NCBI GenBank assembly: GCA_963768025.1
Contig: CAVYGM010000042.1
Location: 124,001 to 188,000 of the forward strand
Length of the DNA stretch: 64,000 bases
Direction: 5' to 3'
Source: CAVYGM01 sp963768025
GTDB lineage: Bacteria > Bacteroidota > Bacteroidia > Cytophagales > Spirosomataceae
Shown: positions 47,173 through 54,673 of the stretch, in pieces
Position numbering within the stretch: position 1 is the stretch's first letter
How the letters are laid out: each line of letters opens with the position of its first letter
Notes under the pieces: generated by a model
Told to the model about the DNA's origin: nothing
The model's input: only the letters and a program-made list of their open reading frames with translations
Databases searched by the model: none
Made by a program: the position numbers and the translations under genes

Positions 47173-48276
47173 CTATTCCAATCCAACCAACTGATAATTG
47201 GTACTCCTACCGCCGGAATCTTCCTTTTCCAAAACCCCTTGCTCCACCAGATTTTGAATGTCCCGCAGGGCCGTGTCCGGGGATACTTTGGTGAGTTTTG
47301 CCCACTTGGAAGTGGTGAGTTTGCCTTCAAAGCCGTCGAGTAGTTTGTTCAACATTAGCTTTTGCCGGTCGCTGATTTCCTTTTCGGCTAGCCAAGTCCA
47401 GTAACGAGCTTTGGTAAGAGTGGAATTGAGCGTCGTTTCGGAGGCGGATAGGGCGCGGTCGAGGCAGGATAGAAACCACCGCAACCAGTCCGTAACGTCC
47501 AAATCGCCCCTTTGCGTTTTTTCAAGGATACCGTAGTACTGCTTCCGTTCCAGCTGTATCTGCGCCGACATGCTATAAAAGCGCTGAAGACTGCGGTCAG
47601 AACGTGTCAACTGCAAGTCGGCAATAGCCCGCGCAATGCGACCATTGCCATCGTCAAAGGGATGGATCGTCACGAACCACAGATGCGCCAGGGCCGCTTT
47701 GACGACGGGATCGTAGTCGAGATTGCTATTGAACCAGTGGATAAAGGCCGCCATTTCAGCCGGAACCCTTTCGGAAGGTGGGGCCTCAAAATGAATTCTC
47801 TCCCGTCCCAAAGCCCCCGAGACCACCTGCATGGGCCCCTTCGTGTTGTCGCGCCACTCACCCACGGTAATGTTGAACATACCGCTGCGGCCGGTCGGAA
47901 ACAGCGCCGCCTGCCAGCCAAAGAGTCGGTCGTCCGTAAGGGGCAGCTGATGCCTTTGGGTAGCATCCAGCAGCATCTCCACCACTCCGTCTACGTGTCG
48001 GTCGGCGGGAGCCAGGGCACCAATATCTATCCCCAGTTGTCGGGCAATGGAAGAGCGTACCTGATCGGCCGGGAGCATTTCACCCTCAATCTCGCTCGAT
48101 TTTAGAACATCCAGCGTGAGGATTTGTAAGGTAGCTTCTTCGCGCAAAGAAAAACCAAGGCTTTCCATGCGACCTACGAGCCTACCCTGCCGGTGGCGCA
48201 CCTCTGCCAGCAGGGTAGAAATCGATTCGCTATCCCAGTTAAAATGGGGCCAGTCGGGTCTTTGATATACATACAT
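47173..48276 (-). CDS. Fic family protein (AMP-transferase type, autoinhibited)
   Basis: A 367-residue protein with a DUF4172-like N-terminal region (MYVYQRPDWPHFNWDSE), the Fic core with the catalytic motif HPFDDGNGRIAR near residue 207, and a C-terminal winged helix (LTTSKWAKLTKVSPDTALRDIQNLVEQG). The inhibitory helix motif SSEIEG lies upstream of the core, which marks a class II Fic protein in which the helix Glu blocks ATP binding. It probably transfers AMP to a protein Tyr/Ser/Thr. The start codon lies next to a perfect palindrome, suggesting autoregulation by the winged helix. Confidence 0.92.
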   Translation of the reverse strand: MYVYQRPDWPHFNWDSESISTLLAEVRHRQGRLVGRMESLGFSLREEATLQILTLDVLKSSEIEGEMLPADQVRSSIARQLGIDIGALAPADRHVDGVVEMLLDATQRHQLPLTDDRLFGWQAALFPTGRSGMFNITVGEWRDNTKGPMQVVSGALGRERIHFEAPPSERVPAEMAAFIHWFNSNLDYDPVVKAALAHLWFVTIHPFDDGNGRIARAIADLQLTRSDRSLQRFYSMSAQIQLERKQYYGILEKTQRGDLDVTDWLRWFLSCLDRALSASETTLNSTLTKARYWTWLAEKEISDRQKLMLNKLLDGFEGKLTTSKWAKLTKVSPDTALRDIQNLVEQGVLEKEDSGGRSTNYQLVGLE

Positions 48277-48277
48277 G

Positions 48278-48306
48278 ATATTCGCCGCATACTATGCGGC
48301 GAATAT
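48278..48306. promoter_or_regulatory. Perfect palindromic operator overlapping the fic promoter
   Basis: ATATTCGCCGCATA-C-TATGCGGCGAATAT is a 14-1-14 perfect palindrome ending one base before the fic start codon. On the minus strand TATATTCG within it resembles a -7 box, with a TTG about 20 bases further upstream. Further half-sites CACCGCA and TGCGGTG lie at about 48316-48356. This layout fits repression by a dimeric DNA-binding protein. Confidence 0.7.
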
Positions 48307-48376
48307 AGCCTTTATTCACCGCACTGGCAAGCAAGATATCCGCACTTCATGCGGTGAAAAGCCTCAACTCGGTACA

Positions 48377-49909
48377 CTAATCCTCCCGCCCCTCCTTCCG
48401 ATTGGCATCGGCCATCCTGACAATCTTGGGCGTAAACTTCGCCAGTACCTCCACGAGGTCACGTTGGGCGTCGATGACGGTTTCGATGTCTTTATACACC
48501 ATTGGGGCCTCGTCTAGGTCGCCGCCGATGAGCTGAATGTCGGCTTCTTCTACTACCTTCTTCAACTGCGCGTGGGTAATGGTTTTCAACGCCTGCGTGC
48601 GGGACATTAAGCGCCCAGCTCCGTGCGAAGCCGAGTTGATGGAGTCGGCGTGACCCCGTCCCCGTACCACAAAACCGGGTGTAGTCATAGAGCCTGGTAT
48701 GATGCCCAACACGCCGGGCCCGGCCGGGGTAGCCCCCTTGCGGTGTACCATCACCTCGCGGCCGTCGGCCAGTTGCTCCTTCCAGGCAAAGTTGTGATGG
48801 TTTTCGATCATTGCCAGCGGTTTTTCGCGCAGGGCTTTGGCTACCTTGCTGTGGATTTCGTGGTGGTTGGCTGAGGCGTACTCACCGGCCAGGTTCATGG
48901 CTATCCAGTACTCCTGCCCTTCTTCGGTATCCAGGTCGAGCCAGGCGAGGTGGGCGGCCTGTTTGGGCAATCGGGTTTTCTGCATAGCCAGTTTGGAGTA
49001 GTAGTTGGCCACGTTGCCGCCAAAGCCCCGCGAACCCGAATGCGACAGCAGCGCCAGGTATTGGCCCGCAGGTAGGTTGAGGCCGTTAGCTTTCTCTTCT
49101 CCGTATACGTCCACGAGGCCCCACTCCACAAAGTGGTTGCCGGTGCCGGAGGTACCTAGCTGCCGGTAGGCCTTGTCTTTGAGGTTGCGGATCACCTTGG
49201 TGGCGTGCCACTCGGGCCGGTCCATCACGCTCTCGTCAAACTTGTCGCGTACCTCGCCCCCCATGCCAAATTTGGTATTTTCGAGCAGCGTCTTTTGCAG
49301 CAGGTGCGGCTCGCGCTTCAAAAAATCTGGCGTCATATCGAAGATAGACAGGCACATGCGGCAAGCAATATCCACGCCCACGGCGTAGGGAATGACGGTG
49401 TTCGGCTCCGTGGCCAGCACGCCGCCAATGGGTAGTCCGTAGCCTTGGTGGGCATCGGGCATGAGCGCCCCGGCCACCGAAATGGGCAGGCTCGCGGCAG
49501 TTTCCATTTGCCGGAGAGCGCCCTCTTCGATGTGCTCGCGGCCAAAAATAGCGTAGGGTAGCTGCTCGGCTCGCAAGTCAAAGGCCTGTGTCCCCTGCTG
49601 CTCCCCGGCCGGAAGCACAAACGGCGGTGGCTCCGGCGGCAGGTAGGTGGCTCCCGCTACGCTCAGCGGCACGGCAATGCCCTGCTTGTTGAGAGCGTAG
49701 ATGGCCTGCGCCAGGTTGGTGACCTTGCTTCTGGAGTAGGCGTATTTTTTGGGGTTCCGCAGCACCTGCGCCAGCAGGCCCATTACTTTTTCTTTGGGGT
49801 ACTTGGCCCGCTGCACCAGCCCGTTGGCCACCCGCAGAAATGTCGCGTGCAGGTCGGCAGGAATGGGGGCCAGGATCAGGATATCGTCAAGGGTGATTGG
49901 GGTTTCCAT
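48377..49909 (-). CDS. rtcB: RtcB family RNA ligase
   Basis: This 510-residue GTP- and Mn2+-dependent ligase joins 2',3'-cyclic phosphate (or 3'-phosphate) and 5'-OH RNA ends. Metal and guanylate-binding blocks are present: GVDIACRMCLSIF (metal-binding Cys), GTSGTGNHFVEWG, LLSHSGSRGFGG, ENHHNFAW, HRKGATPAGPG and SINSASHGAGRLMSR (the His is the expected GMP acceptor). The start at 49909 (METPITLDDIL) is preferred over an upstream in-frame codon. It is preceded by slipin, a structured RNA leader and a divergent WYL regulator, an arrangement typical of bacterial RNA-repair loci. Confidence 0.95.
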   Translation of the reverse strand: METPITLDDILILAPIPADLHATFLRVANGLVQRAKYPKEKVMGLLAQVLRNPKKYAYSRSKVTNLAQAIYALNKQGIAVPLSVAGATYLPPEPPPFVLPAGEQQGTQAFDLRAEQLPYAIFGREHIEEGALRQMETAASLPISVAGALMPDAHQGYGLPIGGVLATEPNTVIPYAVGVDIACRMCLSIFDMTPDFLKREPHLLQKTLLENTKFGMGGEVRDKFDESVMDRPEWHATKVIRNLKDKAYRQLGTSGTGNHFVEWGLVDVYGEEKANGLNLPAGQYLALLSHSGSRGFGGNVANYYSKLAMQKTRLPKQAAHLAWLDLDTEEGQEYWIAMNLAGEYASANHHEIHSKVAKALREKPLAMIENHHNFAWKEQLADGREVMVHRKGATPAGPGVLGIIPGSMTTPGFVVRGRGHADSINSASHGAGRLMSRTQALKTITHAQLKKVVEEADIQLIGGDLDEAPMVYKDIETVIDAQRDLVEVLAKFTPKIVRMADANRKEGRED

Positions 49910-49934
49910 GGTTGATTTTATGTCTATAGAAAAA

Positions 49935-50018
49935 TTAAAACCGCAAAGACGCGATGGGCGCAAGGATTCAATTGCTTTATTTTTAATTCTTTGCGCCTTA
50001 GCGTCTTTGCGGTTTTAA
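49935..50018. repeat. 18-bp inverted repeat between slipin and rtcB
   Basis: TTAAAACCGCAAAGACGC (49935-49952) is exactly inverted as GCGTCTTTGCGGTTTTAA (50001-50018). Inside, GGGCGCAAGGATT and AATTCTTTGCGCCTT pair imperfectly. The words (CGCAAAG) resemble intergenic palindromic repeats common in Bacteroidota. In the slipin-rtcB transcript it would fold into a long stem-loop and could tune rtcB expression. Confidence 0.8.
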
Positions 50019-50035
50019 AAATATTGGGTATCTAC

Positions 50036-51142
50036 TTAATTTTTAGAAGAAACAAAAATCTGCTTTAATTGGTCAATAATCTGACCGCTGCCGGATACAG
50101 AAATGGAGCTGATTTTGTCGGCGATTTTTTCTACGTACTCCATCTCCTTTAACTTCCACAGCATGTCGTTGTCCTCCATGAGCTTGGCGGTATTTAGCAA
50201 GCTACGCGTGGATGCGGTTTCCTCCCGACGCATGATGATGTTGGCCTGGGCTTTCTTTTCGGCCATTAACACCTGATTCATGATGTCGCGCATATCCCCC
50301 GGCAGGATAATGTCGCGAACGCCTCCACCCATCAACTCTACGCCCAGTAGCCCGGCTTTGGCTTTGGTCGCGTGCAGAATGGCTTCGGCCATGTCGGCTT
50401 TTTTATCGAGCAATTCGTCGAGGGTCAAGCCCCCGATGTACGCCCGTAAGGCCAGCTGAATCTGTACGTATAGTTGCTTGTCGTACTCCCTGTTTTCGAC
50501 TAACGCTAACTTCACGTCATTGACCTGGTACTGCACATAAAAGCTAATCCGAATGGAGGCTTTGTCTTTGGTCAAAATCTCCTGACCCGAGATTTCCATC
50601 TGCTGCCGACGGGTATCGACTTTCGAAAAGTTAATCGGCGTGTTATTTTTCCACCAGTAATACTGTCCGGGGCCCAGCACGCTATCGAATTTCCAGTCTA
50701 TGTATAAAATGGCTTTCTCGTGCTGTTCCACGGTGACGGTCCGTGTGTAGGTACCCAAAGCCTGAGGCAGCAGCGACGCCAGATCCACTTCGGCCGGAAT
50801 AGCCAACTGAGTAACATCCAGAACCTGGTAGTGGTAGTTCCTTACGCCCTTCCAATACGCCCAGCGTCCGGTCCGCAAAACGCCCTGGAACAGATCATTT
50901 TCGTACTGCAACGCAATCTCGTTGTCTTTTACTTCCACCACGTCCAGTTCGGCCGCAATGGCTGGGTACGAAAGCAGGATCGTCAGGTCGCAGGGCGGAT
51001 TTTTTAATAATTCACCCCGGTTATAGACGTATACGGTTTCGTTGGACCAAATCCAGTGTTTCCCCGGTGAAAGTACTTTCTGGAAATCGCCGTGTTTGAA
51101 TACTAACCCGATTTGCAGGGCCTGGATGCGAACAGTTTTCAT
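50036..51142 (-). CDS. Slipin/SPFH (band 7) family protein
   Basis: A 368-residue stomatin-type protein. The N-terminus (MKTVRIQALQIGLVFKHGDFQ) lacks the usual long membrane helix. The SPFH domain runs over residues ~115-290 (YTRTVTVEQHEKAILYIDWKFD, ASIRISFYVQYQVNDV, LRAYIGGLTLDELL). The C-terminal coiled coil has MAEKKAQANIIMRREETASTRSLLNTA. SPFH proteins form ring- or cage-like scaffolds. In RNA-repair loci slipins are found upstream of rtcB, but their role there is unknown. It follows a 300-bp leader containing tRNA-like elements. Confidence 0.88.
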   Translation of the reverse strand: MKTVRIQALQIGLVFKHGDFQKVLSPGKHWIWSNETVYVYNRGELLKNPPCDLTILLSYPAIAAELDVVEVKDNEIALQYENDLFQGVLRTGRWAYWKGVRNYHYQVLDVTQLAIPAEVDLASLLPQALGTYTRTVTVEQHEKAILYIDWKFDSVLGPGQYYWWKNNTPINFSKVDTRRQQMEISGQEILTKDKASIRISFYVQYQVNDVKLALVENREYDKQLYVQIQLALRAYIGGLTLDELLDKKADMAEAILHATKAKAGLLGVELMGGGVRDIILPGDMRDIMNQVLMAEKKAQANIIMRREETASTRSLLNTAKLMEDNDMLWKLKEMEYVEKIADKISSISVSGSGQIIDQLKQIFVSSKN

Positions 51143-51456
51143 GATTATTATGGATAAATGGTTTCAATGTATACCAGCAGAAGGCTACCCCTTGAGCTAA
51201 CACGGAGACAGGTGGTGAGAGCAATCGGAAAAGAGGTTCGAAAAAAGGGTTCAGGACCAAGTGCCAGCGCCGAACCGAAGCCCGGGAGCCAACCGCATTG
51301 AGGCTGAATGCTTTTTCAGAAGCTGCCTTCCTTCCTGCCCACACCCGGTCTGTCTACTTGGTGCCGGCCCAAGTGTGGTGAATCTGGCAAGCCAGGGCAC
51401 CACGGGGTAGCGTCTGCTGATTTTTTTTGGTGGCCTTTTAGAAGTGACCTTCTTCT
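51143..51456 (-). ncRNA. Structured leader of slipin-rtcB operon (3' part)
   Basis: No frame is supported, but the minus strand is rich in hairpins. GTGGTG..CACCAC with inner CTGGC/GCCAG lies near 51367-51400. ACTTGG-GCCGGC-ACCAAGT lies at about 51354-51374. A D-arm-like remnant TAGCTCAAGGGGTAG is on the minus strand at 51185-51199, reminiscent of the D arms in the two complete elements upstream. I take it as the continuation of the leader RNA. Exact ends are unknown. Confidence 0.45.
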
Positions 51457-51523
51457 TCTGTTGCTCTACCAACTGAGCTATCTTGCCAGGGCAAGAAGAG
51501 GACTCGAACCTCTGACTGACAGA
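51457..51523 (-). ncRNA. Circularly permuted tRNA-like element 2
   Basis: Read 5'-3' on the minus strand the 67 nt are, in order: TCTGT; variable loop CAGTC; T arm AGAGG-TTCGAGT-CCTCT; TCTTGCC; two-base loop CT; GGCAAGA; TA; D arm GCTC-AGTTGGTA-GAGC; A; ACAGA. TCTTGCC/GGCAAGA is a perfect 7-bp acceptor stem closed by the two bases. TCTGT/ACAGA makes the 5-bp anticodon stem, which is open at the end. All tRNA arms are present but the order is 3' half before 5' half. No CCA end exists. See the matching element just upstream. Confidence 0.75.
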
Positions 51524-51528
51524 TCACA

Positions 51529-51602
51529 GTACTCTGTTGCTCTACCATTGAGCTTCCCTGCCGGAGCAAGGGGAGGACTCGAACCTCCATGCCACAGAGT
51601 AC
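51529..51602 (-). ncRNA. Circularly permuted tRNA-like element 1
   Basis: On the minus strand the 74 nt read: GTACTCTGT; GGCAT; T arm GGAGG-TTCGAGT-CCTCC; CCTTGCT; CC; GGCAGGG; AA; D arm GCTC-AATGGTA-GAGC; A; ACAGAGTAC. GTACTCTGT and ACAGAGTAC are perfectly complementary (9 bp) and form a terminal anticodon-like stem. CCTTGCT/GGCAGGG forms a 7-bp acceptor stem with two G-U pairs, closed by CC. The order of halves is permuted as in element 2. The segment 51489-51562 can also be folded as a conventional tRNA, but with a nine-base anticodon loop and no usable anticodon. Confidence 0.75.
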
Positions 51603-51791
51603 AAAACGAAACCAACCCTTAGCCAACAGCATATCGGTAATCAGCGACTCCGACACTATGGGGCTATGTAAAAACCCACATCCGGTTTGGCTACGTTGCT
51701 TTCGTCCCAACAAAGGTTAGCGCCAGGTACGCAGTCTTTTTGCGTAGATGAAAAAACTTTTTACTTTTCTGAAAATATTTTCTTTTTACCT

Positions 51792-52805
51792 ATGCCTGCC
51801 AACCGAAATGCCCTCGTCCGCTACAAAACCATTGATGCCTGCCTGCGCAACCGGCAGCGCAACTGGACACTCGACGACCTGATGGAAAAAGTATCAGAAG
51901 CCCTATATGAGTACGAGGGTATCGACAAAGGCATCAGCCGACGCACGGTGCAGGCCGATATCCAATTGATGCGGAGCGATAAGCTGGGCTACTTTGCCCC
52001 CATCATCATTCGCGACAAAAAGTATTATACCTACGAAGATCCCGGGTATAGTATCACCAATATTCCGCTGTCGGATGGTGATCTGGCGCGCATGAATGAG
52101 GCCGTGGAGGTATTGAAGCAGTTCAAGGGCTTCTCCCACTTTACCTCCCTCAACGAAGTGGTGCAAAAGCTGGAAGATCATGTGTTTTCGTCGGCCCGAA
52201 AAATGGCTCCTATTATTGATTTTGAGAAAAACGAAAACCTGAAAGGACTTCACTTTCTGGATGATTTGTACCAGGCCGTAATCCAAAAAAAGGCGGTACT
52301 CCTGACGTACCAGTCATTTTCAGCCCACCTCCCACAAACGTTTCCCTTTCATGTGTGGTGGCTAAAAGAGTTCAAAAATCGTTGGTTTGCGGTGGGCGTT
52401 CGTACTGAGCAGCGACACGTGACGAACCTGGCCCTGGACCGGATCATGAACCTGGACTCTGCACCTGATACCGACTACGTAGCAAACCAACAACTTGACC
52501 CGGAACAGTACTACCGCGACGTGATCGGCGTGACGGTGAATGCGAACCTACGACCCCTGAAAGTGAAACTATTCGTCGCCCAGCTTCATGCACCCTACGT
52601 CGAAACCAAACCTCTCCACCACTCGCAGCAGGTAAAGGAGCGGCGCCCGGACGGCCTTGTCATTCAGCTGAAAGTACAGCACAACTTCGAACTCGAAAAA
52701 GAAATCCTCAGCTTTGGCGAAGGCATGGTGGTGCTCGAACCCGAGAAGCTCCGCCAAATTATCAGCCGACGAATGAAGGCCGCCCTTACTTCCTACGAGC
52801 CGTGA
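51792..52805 (+). CDS. WYL-domain transcriptional regulator
   Basis: A 337-residue protein with an N-terminal winged helix (RYKTIDACLRNRQRNWTLDDLM...ISRRTVQADIQLM) and a WYL domain (residues ~170-245: QAVIQKKAVLLTYQSF, PFHVWWLKEFKNRWFAVGV, LALDRIMNLDSA), followed by a C-terminal WCX region. WYL domains bind nucleic acid or nucleotide ligands and control stress systems. Divergent from the leader-slipin-rtcB operon, it is the likely regulator of RNA repair here. The start at 51792 (MPANRNALVRYK) fits the family better than the in-frame codon at 51687. Confidence 0.92.
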   Translation: MPANRNALVRYKTIDACLRNRQRNWTLDDLMEKVSEALYEYEGIDKGISRRTVQADIQLMRSDKLGYFAPIIIRDKKYYTYEDPGYSITNIPLSDGDLARMNEAVEVLKQFKGFSHFTSLNEVVQKLEDHVFSSARKMAPIIDFEKNENLKGLHFLDDLYQAVIQKKAVLLTYQSFSAHLPQTFPFHVWWLKEFKNRWFAVGVRTEQRHVTNLALDRIMNLDSAPDTDYVANQQLDPEQYYRDVIGVTVNANLRPLKVKLFVAQLHAPYVETKPLHHSQQVKERRPDGLVIQLKVQHNFELEKEILSFGEGMVVLEPEKLRQIISRRMKAALTSYEP

Positions 52806-53095
52806 TTTGGTAGTTTGTGAAGTTTTGGATCTGTGCTTAGGTGTTCAAAATCAAGCCGCTGGGCATTAAACAGGTAGGGAAATGCAACCTGCCCAAATCT
52901 CAAATTTGCCCTTGGATGGCATCCTGTCTCTGTCATCCTGTGTCAGGGAATGAATGGGCATCTAATAGGCATTTAGTCAAAGGCTATCAGCGAGGCCAAT
53001 GCGATATTTGAGGTCGGTGGGAGTAGAAGATGGGAGCACCTGGTAGGGCGATTCTTTATCCATTTTAATTTCTAACAGCTTTTCCAATAGAATGT
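52806..53095. other. Non-coding stretch after the WYL gene
   Basis: No supported gene. On the minus strand the 3' part (53096 downward) continues past the antitoxin relic with a short open stretch (EKLLEIKMDKESPYQ) without family match, possibly the remnant of the partner toxin region. Confidence 0.4.
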
Positions 53096-53277
53096 CTATT
53101 CATCTGCTAATTTGCTGTCGATCTCCATGCTTGCATGCAAAACACGGCTAATCTCGATTACATGATCTGCACCACCCTGACAACCTCACTGGTCGAAGCA
53201 TACCGGCCTGCTTCAATTTGTTTTTGTATAAAGGCATCAAAATGCTCTCCAACGGTAATGAATGCATTTCCTTTCAT
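53096..53277 (-). pseudogene. Relic of a ParD-type antitoxin gene
   Basis: MKGNAFITVGEHFDAFIQKQ then IEAGRYASTSEVVR matches the ribbon-helix-helix start of ParD antitoxins (GEHFDxFI..QI.SGRY.S.SEV.R). The frame stops at 53158 after VVQIM. A shifted frame continues EISRVLHASMEIDSKLADE to a stop at 53096. No parE toxin follows. An apparently functional promoter with a palindromic operator remains upstream. Confidence 0.7.
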
Positions 53278-53673
53278 TGCCTGATTCTGAGTTGATTACA
53301 CAAATACATCCAAATGTACCAAACATTGGTACATTTGTCAATTTTTATAGGTAAAGCCACGTCAGCGCTGTTTTTCCTGCTCCCTATATCAGACTTGAAC
53401 ATCGGTGGAGCTCAGTGGCTATCGAAGAATGTCAAAAAAAGATCTGTGGAGGATTAAGGTAATCAACATGAGGAGCAAATGATGGAGGAACCGGGGTTTA
53501 TTGGACATGAAGCTGATTTGAATACGGGCTGCAAGTTGGCGTAAACCAGGTGGCGGGTAGTCGAAGACTATTTCATTATTTGAAGTACGGAGTCTTCTTG
53601 CTCGAGACCCCGTACAGCGAGGGAATAGGCCACAAAGTATTTCCTAAAAAATTGATTGAATAGCGAATACTAT
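53278..53673. other. Intergenic region between antitoxin relic and repressor
   Basis: Apart from the parD operator (53311-53337) I see no gene. A partial inverted repeat GTACGG..CCGTAC lies near 53586-53614. Nothing else is identifiable. Confidence 0.4.
53311..53337 (-). promoter_or_regulatory. Promoter/operator palindrome of the parD relic
   Basis: CAAATGTACCAA-ACA-TTGGTACATTTG is a perfect 12-3-12 inverted repeat, 34 bases before the antitoxin start. On the minus strand TACATTTG is a perfect TAnnTTTG box, with a TTG about 20 bases upstream (TTGACAAATG). An operator overlapping the promoter is typical for autoregulated toxin-antitoxin operons. Confidence 0.65.
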
Positions 53674-53675
53674 CT

Positions 53676-53763
53676 AATTGTTTAATTTTCTCTCAATATT
53701 GTTTAAATTTTCGGAAATTAACACTAAATTATATTTAGCTTTGTGTGTCACAATTAAACAATT
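53676..53763 (+). promoter_or_regulatory. Operator sites and -7 box upstream of the HTH gene
   Basis: AATTGTTTAATT (53676-53687) recurs inverted as AATTAAACAATT (53752-53763), with a third similar site ATTGTTTAAATT near 53697. Between them TAGCTTTG (about 53736-53743) matches TAnnTTTG. Sites bracketing a promoter just before a repressor-like gene suggest autoregulation. Confidence 0.55.
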
Positions 53764-53773
53764 GAATACATCC

Positions 53774-54067
53774 ATGAAAGATATTTCTACAAATGAATCA
53801 CTTCAAAGGTTTTTGGAATGGATGAATACCAACGGAGGCCCTACCGAAGTTGCTCGTAAAGTAGGTAAAACCCCGCAGAGTTTTTACAATTACGCCAATA
53901 GAGGATCAATGCCTAATATGGAAATTTTGCAGTTGATTGCTTCTGGATACCCAGATTTTGACGCAAATTACATACTTAGGGGTGTACCATTTTCAAGTAG
54001 TGAGACAGAGTTAAGGAAGGAAATTGAATACTATAAAGCTATAATTTCAAAACTTATCGAGAAGTAG
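53774..54067 (+). CDS. Phage repressor-type helix-turn-helix protein
   Basis: This 97-residue protein has an N-terminal XRE/CI-like HTH (LQRFLEWMNTNGGPTEVARK, then TPQSFYNYANRGSMPNMEIL) and a short C-terminal coiled coil (SSSETELRKEIEYYKAIISKLIEK). It lacks the LexA-like peptidase domain of full CI repressors. Small proteins of this type occur as solitary regulators in Bacteroidota accessory DNA. The start at 53774 (MKDISTNESL) follows the inverted operator sites. An in-frame upstream codon at 53678 lies within the operator and is rejected. Confidence 0.8.
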   Translation: MKDISTNESLQRFLEWMNTNGGPTEVARKVGKTPQSFYNYANRGSMPNMEILQLIASGYPDFDANYILRGVPFSSSETELRKEIEYYKAIISKLIEK

Positions 54068-54391
54068 AGCGAGACTCTACGCGCGCTAGCAAAGAGTTTG
54101 TAATATACTTACCCAATTCTTCTAGGACCACGACGCACGCGGAAACCATCAGCCTGACTTTCCGCGTACCGTATCAAAATCACGTATCTTATTCTTATTC
54201 GGTTGCATGGCAAGCATTCTACCTACCTCAGAAGATGGTGAATTCTGCGAGTCCCTTAAAGTGCTTCCATGCTGAAAATAGGATAACCATAAAAAAGGCG
54301 GGAATTATTCGAAGTCAGTCAATAAGGCAGGAAGTTGTCCCTGCTAGTGAGCATTTTTCAGAAAGTGTCCACGCCACTGCGCCCCCAGAAG
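54068..54391. other. Intergenic region, 324 bp
   Basis: No supported gene. A frame from 54235 runs into the tRNA gene and is not coding. It contains GTAGAGCGAGACTCTAC (54064-54081), a small hairpin just after the HTH gene that may end its transcript. Confidence 0.45.
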
Positions 54392-54430
54392 CAAAAAACC
54401 CACTCAGCGTAGCGCTAAGCGGGTTTTCTG
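54392..54430 (-). terminator. Terminator of tRNA-Phe
   Basis: On the minus strand AACCCGCTTAGCGCTACGCT and onward folds to a stem pairing AACCCGCTTAGCG with CGCTGAGTGGGTT, followed by a T-run. It starts a few bases after the tRNA 3' end. Confidence 0.85.
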
Positions 54431-54503
54431 TGGTGATGGACGGAATCGAACCGCCGACACAAGGATTTTCAGTCCTTTGCTCTACCGACTGAGCTACATC
54501 ACC
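54431..54503 (-). tRNA. tRNA-Phe (GAA)
   Basis: 73 nt on the minus strand. Acceptor GGTGATG/CATCACC, D arm GCTC-AGTCGGTA-GAGC, anticodon arm AAGGA-CTGAAAA-TCCTT with anticodon GAA, variable GTGTC, T arm GGCGG-TTCGATT-CCGTC (one weak pair), discriminator A. CCA is not encoded. All canonical features are present, in clear contrast to the permuted tRNA-like elements near 51.5 kb. Confidence 0.97.
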
Positions 54504-54673
54504 GTGCCAGTTGGCCCCGTTTGGGACTGCAAAAATAGAAGGCTGGTTTGGGTTTGCAAAACATTTTTTCGATTTCTTTCAAAAACTTTCTCTCGTCAGC
54601 CTCCAAATCCCTCAGCAGAAAGGAATTGGATACTTTTTGCGCATTCTTTCCCAAAATAATCTAACTTACTCTC

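Noticed and set aside
51489..51562. A conventional tRNA gene
   Set aside because: It folds as a cloverleaf but has a nine-base anticodon loop, two G-U acceptor pairs and no usable anticodon. The permuted pairings with the flanking halves are stronger (9-bp and 7-bp perfect stems).
54235..54492. An 85-residue open frame
   Set aside because: It overlaps the terminator and most of tRNA-Phe on the opposite strand and has no family resemblance.
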